Source: Caprella mutica
Taxonomy: Eukaryota > Arthropoda > Malacostraca > Amphipoda > Caprellidae
DNA length: 64,000 bases
Reading direction: 5' to 3'
NCBI GenBank assembly: GCA_947561585.1
Contig: CANNZV010000117.1
Span: forward strand, 393,546 to 457,545
Shown here: positions 1 through 11,302 of the stretch, piece after piece
Layout of the letters: each line of letters begins with the position of its first letter
How positions within the stretch are numbered: position 1 is the first letter of the stretch
Program-made: the position numbers and the translations under genes
Notes under the pieces: model-generated
The model's database searches: none
Seen by the model: the letters and a program-made list of their open reading frames with translations, nothing else
Told to the model about the DNA's origin: nothing

Positions 1-35
1 GCTTTACTTCATTTTTTTTAATCTAAGAACTTAAT

Positions 36-266
36 TTATGCTTTCTGATCATATTGATTTTGGAATGTAATGTAAATGTTAGTTTCATTTAGATAACTCC
101 ATAGATTATAATAGTTATTTAGGGCAAACATAATAAATGTATATCGCATTCTACTCGCTCTGTGTCCCGTACTTCTTTTATAGGTCACTTGACCGTGAGA
201 TAAAACTGCCTGACCTCTTCCAGTACTGTTATAAATGTCCTCCAGATGATATTTAGTTGCTGACAA
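36..266 (-). other. unclassified 76-codon open frame
   Basis: An open frame on the minus strand with fairly mixed amino-acid composition and no low-complexity bias. I recognise no domain, and no neighbouring exon with matching phase is visible. It ends next to a MITE starting at 281, so it may be a fragment of an older element or a chance frame. No function is assigned. Confidence 0.12.
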
Positions 267-280
267 CCAGATTAAAGTCT

Positions 281-467
281 AGGATAAGTTACGAATTATC
301 GGTCAGTTTCACATCTTCGGTTATATAAGAAAAAACTATATGATATTTTTTTTAATTTCCATGATACCTGCTTGTAGGATATCAATAAAATCAAATAATT
401 TTTATTATATCGTTTTTTCTTATATGACCGAATATGTGAAACTGACCGATAATTCGGAACTCATCCT
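281..467. mobile_element. MITE of the GGGTAAG family (family 1), copy 1
   Basis: A short non-coding element with inverted ends of about 50 bp. The ends read GATAAGTTACGAATTATCGG on the left and its complement on the right, followed inward by TCTTCGG and ATATAAGAAAAA. The loop is AT-rich. The same termini recur at 6624, 10174, 20943, 45171 and 49386. Better copies are flanked by TA, which fits a Tc1/mariner-mobilised MITE. Confidence 0.85.
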
Positions 468-535
468 GCCTGTCATTCGTATCTAAAATCTTTCCATGAT
501 ATTATATACATATGCTTTATTACCGTGACGAGGCA

Positions 536-543
536 TATAAAAG
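536..543 (+). promoter_or_regulatory. TATA box candidate (TATAAAAG)
   Basis: A perfect TATAAAAG sits in GAGGCATATAAAAGCACC. About 95 bases downstream (GT at 636) lies a usable splice donor, AGAG|GTAAAG. The superoxide dismutase start exon has a splice acceptor ending at 4847, so it needs an upstream 5' UTR exon, and this is a possible promoter and leader for it. The link is inference; there is no transcript evidence and the implied intron is about 4.2 kb. Confidence 0.3.
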
Positions 544-639
544 CACCTCTTACTATTGTAGTTTAACCCTTTATAGTTAACTGTTTTACTCGGTTAAAGT
601 GACCAACCAAATATGTTCATAAGAACTATAAAGAGGTAA

Positions 640-1899
640 AGGATGTTATACAGTTTACAGTGACACACGTAATTTAGTTGCGGTTGAAGAAAGATTTACG
701 AAGGTGTCTCCTTCTTTCTTGAGAAAATATAACTCAATGGCAATAGCTGTTCTTTTTATTAATGCTATTAGGTATTAGTAAATTGCAGCACAGTTTGCTT
801 TAATGATGAAATGTTAACTGTTACCTTCCCATCCCCTAGAGTTTCTTTATCAAGTGAGAGACTGGAACTATCATCCTAATAAATGTTATCAATTTAAACA
901 ATTTTCTGATGACTGGTGATCAGAGTTGATGTGGAGAAAATAAATTGATCTAAATAAGAGGTTTATAATGTTATCGTAGCTTTGAACTGTTCAAATTAAA
1001 GACAATTTTCCTTTCCCGTGAAACTACGTATAATAATCAAATTTAATATTTGCCATTGATGTTCAAAGAAAATGATTTAATTCAGTTTATTTGTTTAGTA
1101 TACTTTAATAAATTGAAGGATTCGCTTCTACAATATTGAGTTAAATGATAAAGATTCATACTGTGATGAGTATGTATGATTCAAAGTCTGGTATTTCCTA
1201 TTAAAAGAACTAATAACTAAACATGTTTTTCTTCAGTTTCCGACAGGTATAGAAGCGTAAATAGGAGTGACTCATCAACTTTTGTCTGGTAGACTGAGTA
1301 ACTATACGCTTATTGTGAGTCATATCGATCCAAACGCTTTGTACTTATTTTCCAGTTTTATAAGGTATAAACCCATTAAGAGTTCCATTTATTCAAATAT
1401 TTTGTTATTTTTGTTTTAATTTTTTTTTAAATTGTATATTATAAACTAAATATAAAGTTTACATACTTAAATATCGAAACTAATAATCTTCTCAATCTGA
1501 TTAACTACGATTAATTATTTTGTTAATCACTCCCTTTAGAAATATAAAAGCTATAATACTCTAACTAGCAATAGGTATATTTGTGTAGGGCAAATTACAT
1601 TATTCCGACCGTTACGCCTTTTCGTACTTCAGTAGTTTGATAGAATGTGTCACAGGGAGTGTTTACTTCATTTTCTTAACACTTATAATACTAAAGGAAC
1701 ATATTTTTCACGAATTCACCAGTCAGTGAATGTGGTGTGTGCGGGAATACCCAACTTCTTAACTTCCAATACTCTACCTTAATACCAAATTATCTAAAAC
1801 TATAAATCATTCAATTTCATCTAACTACCTTTTAATACCATGAATGGGTTTAGAAAATCAAATACCATTCTTGTTTGATCATTAATGTTTTAAATATTC
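640..1899. other. AT-rich stretch with no recognised gene
   Basis: No open frame with protein-like composition, no RNA gene and no clear repeat seen. If the promoter at 536 drives the dismutase gene, this would be first-intron sequence. Confidence 0.4.
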
Positions 1900-1965
1900 A
1901 TTTTTCAAGTAGGCGATATGGCCTTAGGTTCTGAAGCAGACGTTAAACCCCGACTTCTTAATTTT
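1900..1965 (+). repeat. dispersed repeat 3' end (GAAGCAGACGTTAAACCCC), copy 1
   Basis: The segment GGCGATATGGCCTTAGGTTC followed by TGAAGCAGACGTTAAACCCC recurs in diverged form at 32565-32630 and 41755-41805. Only this tail is shared with confidence. It looks like the 3' end of a retroposon (SINE- or LINE-type), but I see no internal promoter boxes or coding sequence, so the class is open. Confidence 0.5.
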
Positions 1966-4460
1966 GAATTTCCACATTTTTAGTGAATTGCGTATATATT
2001 CAGTAATTTGCCGAAATCTATAATACATTCCTTTCATGTCAACTTACCTATAAATTATTCTAGGTGGCATGACTAAAGCAATTAGAAAGATTTTCAAAAC
2101 TAATCATTTGGGTAAAATATTCTCAGTATGTTAATTATCTGTAATTCTGCACCCTTTTTATGTAGCTTAAACTCTGCATGGAGTTCAGATACCATATAGT
2201 TCAAAATTTAAATTAGTTTTATTATACACTATTAAATGCTGAAGTTTATTATAATTATGAAAAGCATATCATGGAGACATGTGCCTGCTAACTAATTCTT
2301 TTCTCTTAATTCCTTATTGACTCTGTAAAGTTTCTCTTCGTTATTATAAAAAGATAATCACTTGCACAAAATATATTAGAGATCAGTTGTTTCAATCAAT
2401 CAATTGTTTGATGAATAATTTAATATACTTTTGATGTTTTGGTTGCATTTAAAGAAGACTAGTCTCTTTAAAAAGTAACGAGAAATTTCCAATCTAGTGC
2501 GGATATTGACTCATGTTACAACTTAGCAAACGAATTTGTTGTTGCAATTCCACTAAGAAATTCCATATTCCTTTAAGTATAATGTGTCCTTCCATCCAGA
2601 TTAAATTATTTAGAATTTTTTCTTGCTCTATTTCACTTAATATTTAGCGTATAATTATGATAATGGTAGTCGCCCTTACCACCCGTAGTTTAGGGGAGTC
2701 TTGCATGCTCCGGGCGGAGATCTTCAATCTTCCTTAATATGTTGAACATTATTTATATTTACTTCCGTGAACTTCCCCGAAATGTTCATTCTTTTCCATG
2801 TCATTCATAATAATCATATGCATTACTGACTGGAAAAATACAGGAGGAAGTTAAATTATTATTCATGTGATGAATACCTAATTTTAAGCAGGTCACTTTT
2901 TACACCTGGTACAAACCATCTATTGAACTCTACAGTTGTGAAATTTAATACAAATATTTTGTTAAACTGTTTGATGTTTTTGTTAGATGTCTAACACTAT
3001 TAAATAATAACCCTTAGCTAATTGAATACATAGTTTTTGTATGATAGTGCCTGTGGGTACCATTTGGGATTGGTACACACAGGATGCAAGATATGCAACG
3101 CTCCACTAGCCTTCGCGTCAGTTTCCGTTCTCCACTTTATCTTAGAGCGACTTGCCTCTGCTTTACCATAAGTGTTAAAGAGTGTGTGAGAGGTGGTTCT
3201 ACAAACTTGTCTACATTTTTTAAAGTATTAGCATTAATACATATCAGTTAATCAGGTTTCATAGATAGCCTAGCTTTCGCAGTGTACGTAGAGATAGGGT
3301 GAGAGGAGTATATTGCGTAATGTGGATCACATCAGTAAAGTAGAAGATCAATTAGTTATTATCCTATTACAGCTTGTTAATGCATACGATAATATTTCTT
3401 AAAACATACCATGTAGAGTCGTAGAAGAATGTTTAAGATAATACTTTGAATAGTTTAGATCATCTCTGTAGTTAGAATTGGTATTTTGTCTTGTGAAATC
3501 AATCGGAAAAAGTGGATGTTCAATTTTTGGCTGCTCGATATTCAATGAATTTCCCAAATTATCGAATGCAAGCTCTATCACGAACAAAGGTTGGCCTGTC
3601 ACGTGCAACAAGTTATTGTGATGAAAAAAGTATTAACTTTCTGCTTTGGTTAACATTTCATTGTTCACATCTCTTGGAAATTATTCTACACATTGTTTGC
3701 TTTAACTGAAGTGTGAACATAATGTTACAATATTGAATGCATCATTGATATATTGGTTGTATAAACCTATTGAAAGTTCTACACATAATCATATCTCATG
3801 AAATTTATTTTCTCTCCCATTAAACAATACGTAAACTCCTTTGATCTTCCTGTTTCATTATTTGCGTTTTGTGATACTGACTAATTCTCCATCATAATTA
3901 ACAATTAGTAACTTATGTGAAACTTAGTCTCTTAGCATTCTGATTTATGTGTTTTTCTTTAGTGTCAGAATATCGCATATGTGTACTGTATTGGCACAAA
4001 CTAGCATATCGTTTCTTATATCTGCATTTACTAATAGAAATTTTGATGCACCATCTCTTAAATATTGTCCGAAAAAAACGTAATATTGTACTCAATGAAA
4101 ATTGGTAACTTTATCAGTTACAGAATATTTATGTTTTATTTTTGCCATTAAACTATATATACTATGGAAAATATAAATAGATAAACTTTCACTTTTCTTC
4201 AATAATATACTACGGTATTTGTATCTTTATGATTGCATATATTTATATATTATGAGTCCTTTCCCTCCTTTCGAAATAGTGGTTTTGATATCGCAAGGAG
4301 TTGTGTAACTCTGTTTCATTATTGCCCTCTGGACTTTTCTTTCTGTACAATTGCAGTTGCTCCATCCAGTCCACTATTGAGGTCACTCGATACAGTACCG
4401 AATGTATCGTAAATTATTGCGTCCTTTACGGAAATATATCGGTAATAGGCAACAATTTGA
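1966..4460. other. AT-rich stretch with no recognised gene
   Basis: Only short, low-content open frames are present. Slightly GC-richer patches at about 2670-2725 and 3050-3160 have no recognisable content. Confidence 0.4.
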
Positions 4461-4687
4461 TGGTACAGTAGAACTCCTCTATAGTGGAGTCCTCTATCGT
4501 GAATGTAGAGTCATAAGTAAGAGAACTACCCCATATAGTGAACAAATAACCTTTAGTCTGCCATGAAATAGCTATCAGTTTTCTAAAACTGATGTCCATT
4601 TCATGGCAAACTGAAGAAAATTTGTTCACTATACGGAGTATTTTTCTTACTCAGGACTCTTATTCACAAAAGAGGATTTCTAATGTA
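4461..4687. mobile_element. palindromic MITE (family 2, AGTAGAACTCC), copy 1
   Basis: An almost fully self-complementary element. The outer ends are GGTACAGTAGAACTCCTCTA and a diverged complement. Inside are repeated blocks AGTAAGAGAACTACCCC, TATAGTGAACAAAT and TCTGCCATGAAAT, and the stem tip is CAGTTTTCTAAAACTG. Other copies lie at 7099-7812, 19864-20051 and 34395-34618. No coding sequence. The whole element can fold into one long hairpin. Confidence 0.85.
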
Positions 4688-4870
4688 CCATTTAAATGTT
4701 CTGAAGCGTTTAGTGCTCTATTTGGAAATTATTTCAGAATTCTTCATATGGATTTGATTAGAAAAAGTATATTGCTACTACCAGATAATGTTCACATTCA
4801 TTATCATTTCACTGAACTCCATTTTAAGTAATATATCCTTTTTGCAGACTATTCTATATTGTAATTAATA

Positions 4871-7800
4871 ATGGGCAAGTGCATAGCTTATACCGCAGCC
4901 TCCGTCACCCTCATGGGTATTGGTGTGCTGGCTTCCTGTCTCGCCATCTACTTCGTCAACCCTGATGCCTTCAAACCAAAGGCTTTCGTCGATGATATGG
5001 TGAGTCTTTAACTTTGTACACTCTGTCAAAGGTTAAGATATTGGATTTGAAATCAATGTAGTGTGAAAATATTGAAAAAAAATTTGTGGTGACAGTTCTT
5101 AGCTCAAGTAACCTAGCCACAGGTTCGTCCAAAGCAGCACTCATGGAAAAATAGTAACTTTAATTGTAAACCGATTTGAACGCTGCCTTTTTATTATACT
5201 TTTATTTTTTCACGTAATTGAACACGATTAGACAAAAACACAGGTGATAATGGCAAATACAACTATATGAGCCTTTAGTCAAATGTATTAGGCGTATATC
5301 AGTGCTCCCTTCATGCATGAAATGCACTAGTATTTTGAGAACATAACGGTGAATGCCTTTGTTAAAATCGGGTAACTGTAACCGATGGCTGGAAATTTCG
5401 GTCTGGAAAATTCAGTCACTTCATGTTCATTTACTGTTCTAGGAACGGTACGCTCTCCCAAATTCCCAATATATCTAACTGATAAGTTTTTATTTATACC
5501 TCATAACAAAAATTCCAAGACCGAATTTGCCGCTCAAATATCATTTTGAATAAATGTCCAAACATGTCAAAATTACTAATGTCACGCATCATTTCACAAC
5601 TGCTAATGATTTTATCCGCTTTTAATAAATACACCACATATTTTAGTATACATTATTTAAACTTTTTCTATTATTTTGCTTTAGTAAAATCATCATAAAA
5701 TATGATCCTAGCGACGTGTGCCAAAATTTTGCACACCAAGCATCACACCGATTGGCTAATAACAGTAATACCTAAGCACATTCGTTTCTTATCTTTCCTT
5801 GTTATTTTTACTTTAAATGAAATATGTTTCCTTTTTGTTTACCAGTGGATGTATAAATATCAAATGAAGGTTTTTATGAAATATAATATCGAACAGTTTA
5901 TTCTGTAAGAGTTTAGAGAGAGCTGGTTTGGGGGAGCCAGCTGCTAGATCATTGAGTAAACTGTTGAGGGCAAGGCTATAGAAGTGTTACATTGTTTCGT
6001 ATATAAAACAAATAGGAAATAGTTGCTATATCATTAAGAATGCGCTTTATATTAAAATACTGAGACTCGAAAACCATACGCTAGTTTCTATTTTATGTAT
6101 GAATTATAACGAATTATATCACATTTAAATTAGTTTGTTTAGGATTTAAATTGTGTAATTTCAAATGAAAGTAAATTTTGTAATTTTAATGCCAGTCATA
6201 ATTGTTAAAAAATAGAAATATGAACCAATGACACAATTAATGAAAGAATTTATTACTTGTATATGGTTTATATTAAATAATTTCAATTTATTCTCAAATT
6301 ATATTCGCAACTACTATTTTTATCTTATATTATGACGCACATGGCAGGAAATATTGATAAGTTTATTTCTATTTATAGTTTGATCCAATGATCACTATAA
6401 AATAGTTCTTCTAATTTTAACAATGTTTTTTTTAATAAATAATCCTTTCATAATAAATAATCTCTTTGCCTATTTGTTCTTTATATTTTTATATCACCGG
6501 AAAAAGCCATTTCCTTTACTAAAGATATAAACTAACTTTAAAATATATTGAGTGCGCATGCATGCTCTTTCTTATCCGTCATATCATCATTTTTACGTAG
6601 AAAATATATACAGTTACAGTATAGGGTAAGTTACGAATTATCGGTCAGTTCCAAATCTTCGGTCATATAAGAAAAATCTAAATAATAATTATCTAATTTT
6701 TATTGGTGTCCATTAACTATGGATATCAATTAAAATTGAATTACTATTATATCGTTTTTTCTTATATGACCGGAGATGTGAAACTGACCGATAATTCGTA
6801 ACCTAATTAATTAATTTATAGGTTATACCTATAATTCATATATAATATCTCTGTAAATATAAATAAATTATGACTATTTTCCACTTCATTCAAAGTGTGG
6901 CTGGTTATCTCTCTCTCTCTCTCTCTCTTTGCAGCCTCGTTACGCGCTCTGTAGTTTGAAAGGAGACGGAAACAGTGACTCAGTCTCTGGACTCATCAAG
7001 TTCAACCAAACCAGTATGGACGAAGGTGTGATGATCAGTGGAGATGTCACTGGTAAGTAGTAGCAAAGTGTAGCTCAAGAAACTAAACCTCTATTTAATG
7101 GTATAGTAGAACTCCTTCATAGCGAATGTAGTCATCAGTTAGAGAACTAGCCTGTACACAGAGAAAAAAGTTTACTCATATCTATTGGGTCATCAATTTA
7201 TGCTTTGAATCAATATATTACGTGAGTTGGTTGGACTATATTCATGTTTTCACGTGTGTTAAAACAACTATGATGTGGTGTGTCATCAAACATTAGTTAA
7301 TTTAATTCATTTTATTGATTGAATCAACTTACTATGAGAGGTAAAAGTTACTTTTTTGAGAATTTTAAAGTATGTTGAAACAACTATGACAGAGTGTATT
7401 GTAGTAACTCACAAAGACTGTTAATCCAATGTATCTGGTGCATAAATTAACTTACTATGCGAGTTGGCGCAACATTTTTTAAGTCTAGGAGTGAGTCAAA
7501 ACGACTGTTTTGTTTTAACCATCGTCAGTTTAACTACTTTTAAGTAGTACCTGCAACTCACCACGTAGGTAGGGGCACAAATAACCCATTCATATGAGTC
7601 AAAACAAATCAAATTTGATTTGATTCAACTAATCCTTTCTCTGTGTGTATAGTGAACTACCCCGTATAGTAAACAAATTTTTTCTTCCATAAAATGGCCC
7701 TCAGTTTTCTAAAACTGAGGGCCATTCCTGGCAGACTAAAGAACTTTGCCCACTATTCGTGGTAGTTTTCTTACTCAGGATTCTACATTCACTATAGAGT

Positions 7801-9271
7801 ATTTCTACTGTTCTTTAATATGCTCACTTGTTGACCTATTTTAATTAACTTTTTTTAGTTTGATGAAGAGGACAGATTTCAGCATCAAACTAAAAGAATG
7901 GTGGTTATTAAGTTAGATATTTTCAAAGAGAGGGCTCTGTTCTTGTGGAACTCCCTGTACTGTTTTCTAGAGTAATTTATTATATATTATATGATTATAT
8001 CTTGAACTATAGTTACTTCGATAAATATGGTATCCATGGATTATCATTAATTTTCTTGATTCAAATAGTAATAATATAGAGTTTAAAATAAAATATTTTA
8101 TTTTTTTATATTTTATAACTATTTACTATTGTATTTGGATCTATTCTTAAATCGACCAACCACTTATAAATATAGGAAAAATAATTATAAATATGTATAT
8201 ATGATATCATTGATATTTACAGTTATTTAAGCATACAGTAATTTATTCCATATATAATTTATGTAGTATAGAAATTTATTACATAAATATAGGTCATATT
8301 ACATAAACTACTAATTAATTAGTTTATTAAATAAATGTAATTAATTATTACATATTATTATTATTAATTTTATGAAGTAATATATTCCATACATCATTTC
8401 TTCTTCTATTATTTCCAAAACTAATCTTAATGAAGTGGTTGGTCGATTTCAGAAAAGATCCTCGTATTTATTTTTATAAATAACTCTCAAAAACAGTTTC
8501 TGTAATTTAGGTAACGAATAAATCCTTGCCGTCAGGTCTGACCGTTGGTCTCCATGGGTTCCACATTCACGAGTTTGGAGTCACTGGCGGGGTCTGCACC
8601 TCCACTGGGGGCCATTTCAACCCCGAACAGAACCTCCACGGTGGTCCTGAAAGTGAATTCAGACATGTGGGAGACCTGGGAAACATAGAGGCAGACTCTT
8701 CTAAAGCAACTGTTGAGGTAAGAATGAAGTTATAGAATACTATAGCTTCATTGGTGAATGTTGATATTGAAGGTAGTATAAAGATAATGCTAAGGATCTA
8801 AGAATGTGATTAGGTGTTTGGAAAATAGGAAAAAAATAATAGAAATTTTAACCCCTTATGCCCGAAATTAATATGAGCATTAAAAAAAACGAGAATTTAT
8901 ATGTTATTCCTGTGAAGTATTAAGAAAGTAGGTATATTAATTAATAAGAAAGCTTTTTTCAAAAATATTTAAAATCATAATTATGTCAAAATATCTCGAA
9001 ATTTTCCAAACGCTCATATAAAACTGTAAAATTTGTTAAATTCGAGGACCTTCATGGATATAATTTCTAGGGTAGAATCACAGACTGATATTCCTCCTAT
9101 CCCTAGATTGAGGACGAACTTGTTACCCTTTACGGCGATACTTCCGTCGTTGGCCGTGCTATCGTCATTCACGCTGGGGAGGACGATCTGGGATTATCTG
9201 GTGACCCAGCAGGGAATGCTGGTAGTCGAGTGGCCTGCTGTAACATTTACCTCTCTCCTGAAGAAGTGTGA
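4871..9271 (+). CDS. Cu/Zn superoxide dismutase with N-terminal signal-anchor (extracellular or membrane type)
   Basis: Converts superoxide to hydrogen peroxide and oxygen. Coding exons: 4871-4999, 6935-7052, 8536-8717 and 9107-9271, all with GT-AG borders and compatible phases (0, 1, 0), giving 197 aa. Residues about 5-29 form one hydrophobic helix, so the enzyme is probably secreted or anchored facing the lumen or outside. Copper ligands H92, H94, H109 and H165 are present, as are zinc ligands H109, H117, H126 and D129, the disulfide pair C103/C187 and the guiding arginine R184; by these the enzyme should be active. The C-terminus is unusual: after SRVAC it reads [10 protein letters not shown] instead of the usual GVIGI ending. 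An acceptor ends at 4847, so a 5' UTR exon lies upstream. MITEs occupy introns 1 and 2. The start is chosen because it is the first ATG after the acceptor and gives the membrane segment. Which SOD subfamily it is remains open. Confidence 0.93.
6624..6803. mobile_element. MITE family 1, copy 2 (in dismutase intron 1)
   Basis: The ends GGGTAAGTTACGAATTATCG and the complementary right end enclose a short AT-rich palindromic core. It lies wholly inside intron 1 of the dismutase gene, about 130 bases before the acceptor. TA precedes the element. Confidence 0.88.
7099..7812. mobile_element. palindromic MITE family 2, copy 2, split by a second element
   Basis: The left end GGTATAGTAGAACTCCTTC and the right end ACTATAGAGTATTTCTACTG belong to family 2. 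The element is interrupted at 7157-7645 by an unrelated one. The core stem GGCCCTCAGTTTTC/TAAAACTGAGGGCC is intact near 7695-7725. It lies in dismutase intron 2. Confidence 0.8.
7157..7645. mobile_element. 489-bp DNA element with CACAGAGAAA ends, nested in a MITE
   Basis: The ends are CACAGAGAAAAAAG and CCTTTCTCTGTG. Both sides carry TGTA (7153-7156 and 7646-7649), a likely 4-bp target duplication. The interior has many copies of GAGTCAAAACAA or its complement, and of AACTTACTATGYGAG, in both orientations, which is typical of subterminal transposase-binding repeats. No coding frame. Possible relatives are at 44033-44226 and around 28146. Confidence 0.65.
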
Positions 9272-9390
9272 TTTTAGAATACTTTAAATTATGTATCGTA
9301 CTTCGTAATCATTATAGATTCCTATTTATTATCTTCATTAATAGTATTATTCAGGCTTTAATGAATATTATAGGGAAGTGTAACATTGAT

Positions 9391-9396
9391 AATAAA
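9391..9396 (+). terminator. polyadenylation signal candidate for the dismutase gene
   Basis: AATAAA about 120 bases after the stop codon at 9271. It is the first clear hexamer on this strand downstream of the stop. Confidence 0.5.
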
Positions 9397-9399
9397 ATG

Positions 9400-10171
9400 T
9401 TTAACTAAATTCCACTCATTTTTATACAAGTTTTTTAATACTTATTTTTTTCCTTGTCCTAGTCCGAAAATGCTGGTCCTTTCCTTGCAAAAATTTGACC
9501 CCTTAGTTAGATCTTTAATATTTTTGGTTAGGGAAGTATATGATTATGAAATATATATTTTTATTTTAAAGAGTTACTTCTATGGTTAATTACAAGTACT
9601 AGAAGATATGGGGAACTATTTTGAAAATATATTGATAAAAATTCATTCTATATTTATACCTAACAGTTTTAAAAAGAGGATTTACAATTATTGAACAGAA
9701 AACAATGAAAGGTTTTCACTTCTATATTTCTAATTAAAAGCAGAACACAATATAGCTGAAACTTATTCAATAGAGTAAAGATGTATTTAAAATGGTGTAG
9801 TTTACTTTATATGGAATCTGATGAATTCAAAATTTATGGAAATCTCATAAATTCAATAATATTATAAAACAAAATCTCTACAGTTCACACAATAGTTATA
9901 ATACTAATACTTAGCAATAGGTAGGAAATCTTGTAAAAAGGCTTTCTTATGGATGGTGTCTAATATTATATGGCTGTTACTAATATGTTGTTTCAAATCA
10001 CAGAATTATAATTGTAAGAGCACCACAGAAAAATATGACGTCTATGTGCAAACTACATTCAGTTACAATCTTGCAAAAAATATTCTGAAGATGACAATAT
10101 GAAGGTGATTGAACACTTAGTTGATATTCAATTAATATTTGAATTAATATAATTATTTCCTGTTAAATAAC
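9400..10171. other. AT-rich intergenic stretch
   Basis: No supported gene or repeat seen between the dismutase 3' end and the MITE at 10174. Confidence 0.4.
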
Positions 10172-10173
10172 TA

Positions 10174-11300
10174 GGGTAAGCTCCGAATTATCGGTCAGTA
10201 CTACAGGGTGGGGCGTAAGTTTGGAAGCAAATGAAAATGCATATTATAATCCAACGAAAAATATATTTAATAGTTTACAGTTATGTATTATTACATAAGG
10301 GTTTTAAGAATTAAAAAATCATAAATTTATTCAAAATGTCCCCCCTGGTTTTTAATAACAGCCTCAAATCTCCTCCGAACTCCTCCTACTGCGGCACGCA
10401 ACTTTCATGGTTCTGTAGGTTTCATGGTTCTGTGGACAGTTTTTTGGTTGTATGGGATGTCTTTTGCACTTTTACCAATTATTCTGTCATTCCTCCGGTT
10501 GTGAGCCATTTCCACTGTGAAATTTTTTTCGTCAGACCAAACAATTTCACCAGCCGTGCCAGACTTCAATTCTCTCAGAAGTGCTTTGCTTCTCTCCAAT
10601 CTCTTTTTCTTTACAGCTTCTGACAGAGTCTGTCTCTTTTGGAGGGTGAAAGAGGACATCTTTAGGTCTTCTTTGACAACTCTTCTCATTGTTCTGGGAC
10701 TCACATTAGCTGTTTTGGCTAACAATCGTATTGACCTTTTCGGGTTCCTCCTGATCTTCTCGGGCACATTTTATCAGTTGTTTGGTGCGTTGTGAGCGTG
10801 GTCTACCACTTCTTGGACGATCAGTCAAGTCTCCTCTCTCATTAAAACGCTTCACACACTTCCAAACAGTCGATCTCGCTATTGAGAGAGTCTTTGAAAT
10901 GACGGAATCTGACTTCCCGGCACGGTGTAGAGCAATAATGGCTTCTCTTTTGTCTGACATTTTTGAATTGACTAAATTTTTGTAAAAAATAACACTGCCA
11001 CGTCATAATGTAGTGTCTCTACTATAGTTCAAACCTTATCACCTACTTAGGAACTTATTTTTAAGAATTATATTAATGTTTGAAAAATTGCTTCCAAACT
11101 TACGCCCCACCCTGTACATCTTCGAACATATAAGAAAAAACAATATAAAAATTGTTATTATTACACAGTGCTATCTAATACTTATGCAAACTCGGGTTTG
11201 CAGAAGTATTAGATACCACTGTGTAATAATAACAATTTTTATATTGTTTTTTCTTATATGTCCGAAGATGTAGTACTGACCGATAATTCGGAACTTACCC
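10174..11300. mobile_element. MITE family 1, copy 3, carrying a nested mariner copy
   Basis: The termini GGGTAAGCTCCGAATTATCG and the matching right end GGAACTTACCC are flanked by TA at 10172-10173 and 11301-11302. The MITE is split by the mariner copy at 10204-11114. The remaining core at 11159-11236 is a near-perfect hairpin (GTGCTATCTAATACTT ... AGTATTAGATACCACTG). The MITE was therefore in place before the mariner inserted. Confidence 0.9.
10204..11114 (-). mobile_element. deleted mariner-type (DD37D) transposon copy, 911 bp
   Basis: The ends CAGGGTGGGGCGTAAGTTTG and the complement, with TA on both sides, match the longer copy at 30890-32188. The minus strand carries a broken transposase: the helix-turn-helix region starts MSDKREAIIALH at 10960, a 2-base loss follows CARE, and the frame resumes to HRTMKP. 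About 386 bases covering the second and third catalytic acidic residues are missing before the frame picks up again near the C-terminus (RAAVGGVRRRFEA). It is a non-autonomous remnant. Confidence 0.93.
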
Positions 11301-11302
11301 TA

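Noticed and set aside
10405..10795. Plus-strand open frames over the mariner copy (and the minus-strand ones at 31020-31575)
   Set aside because: They are antisense shadows of the transposase frame.
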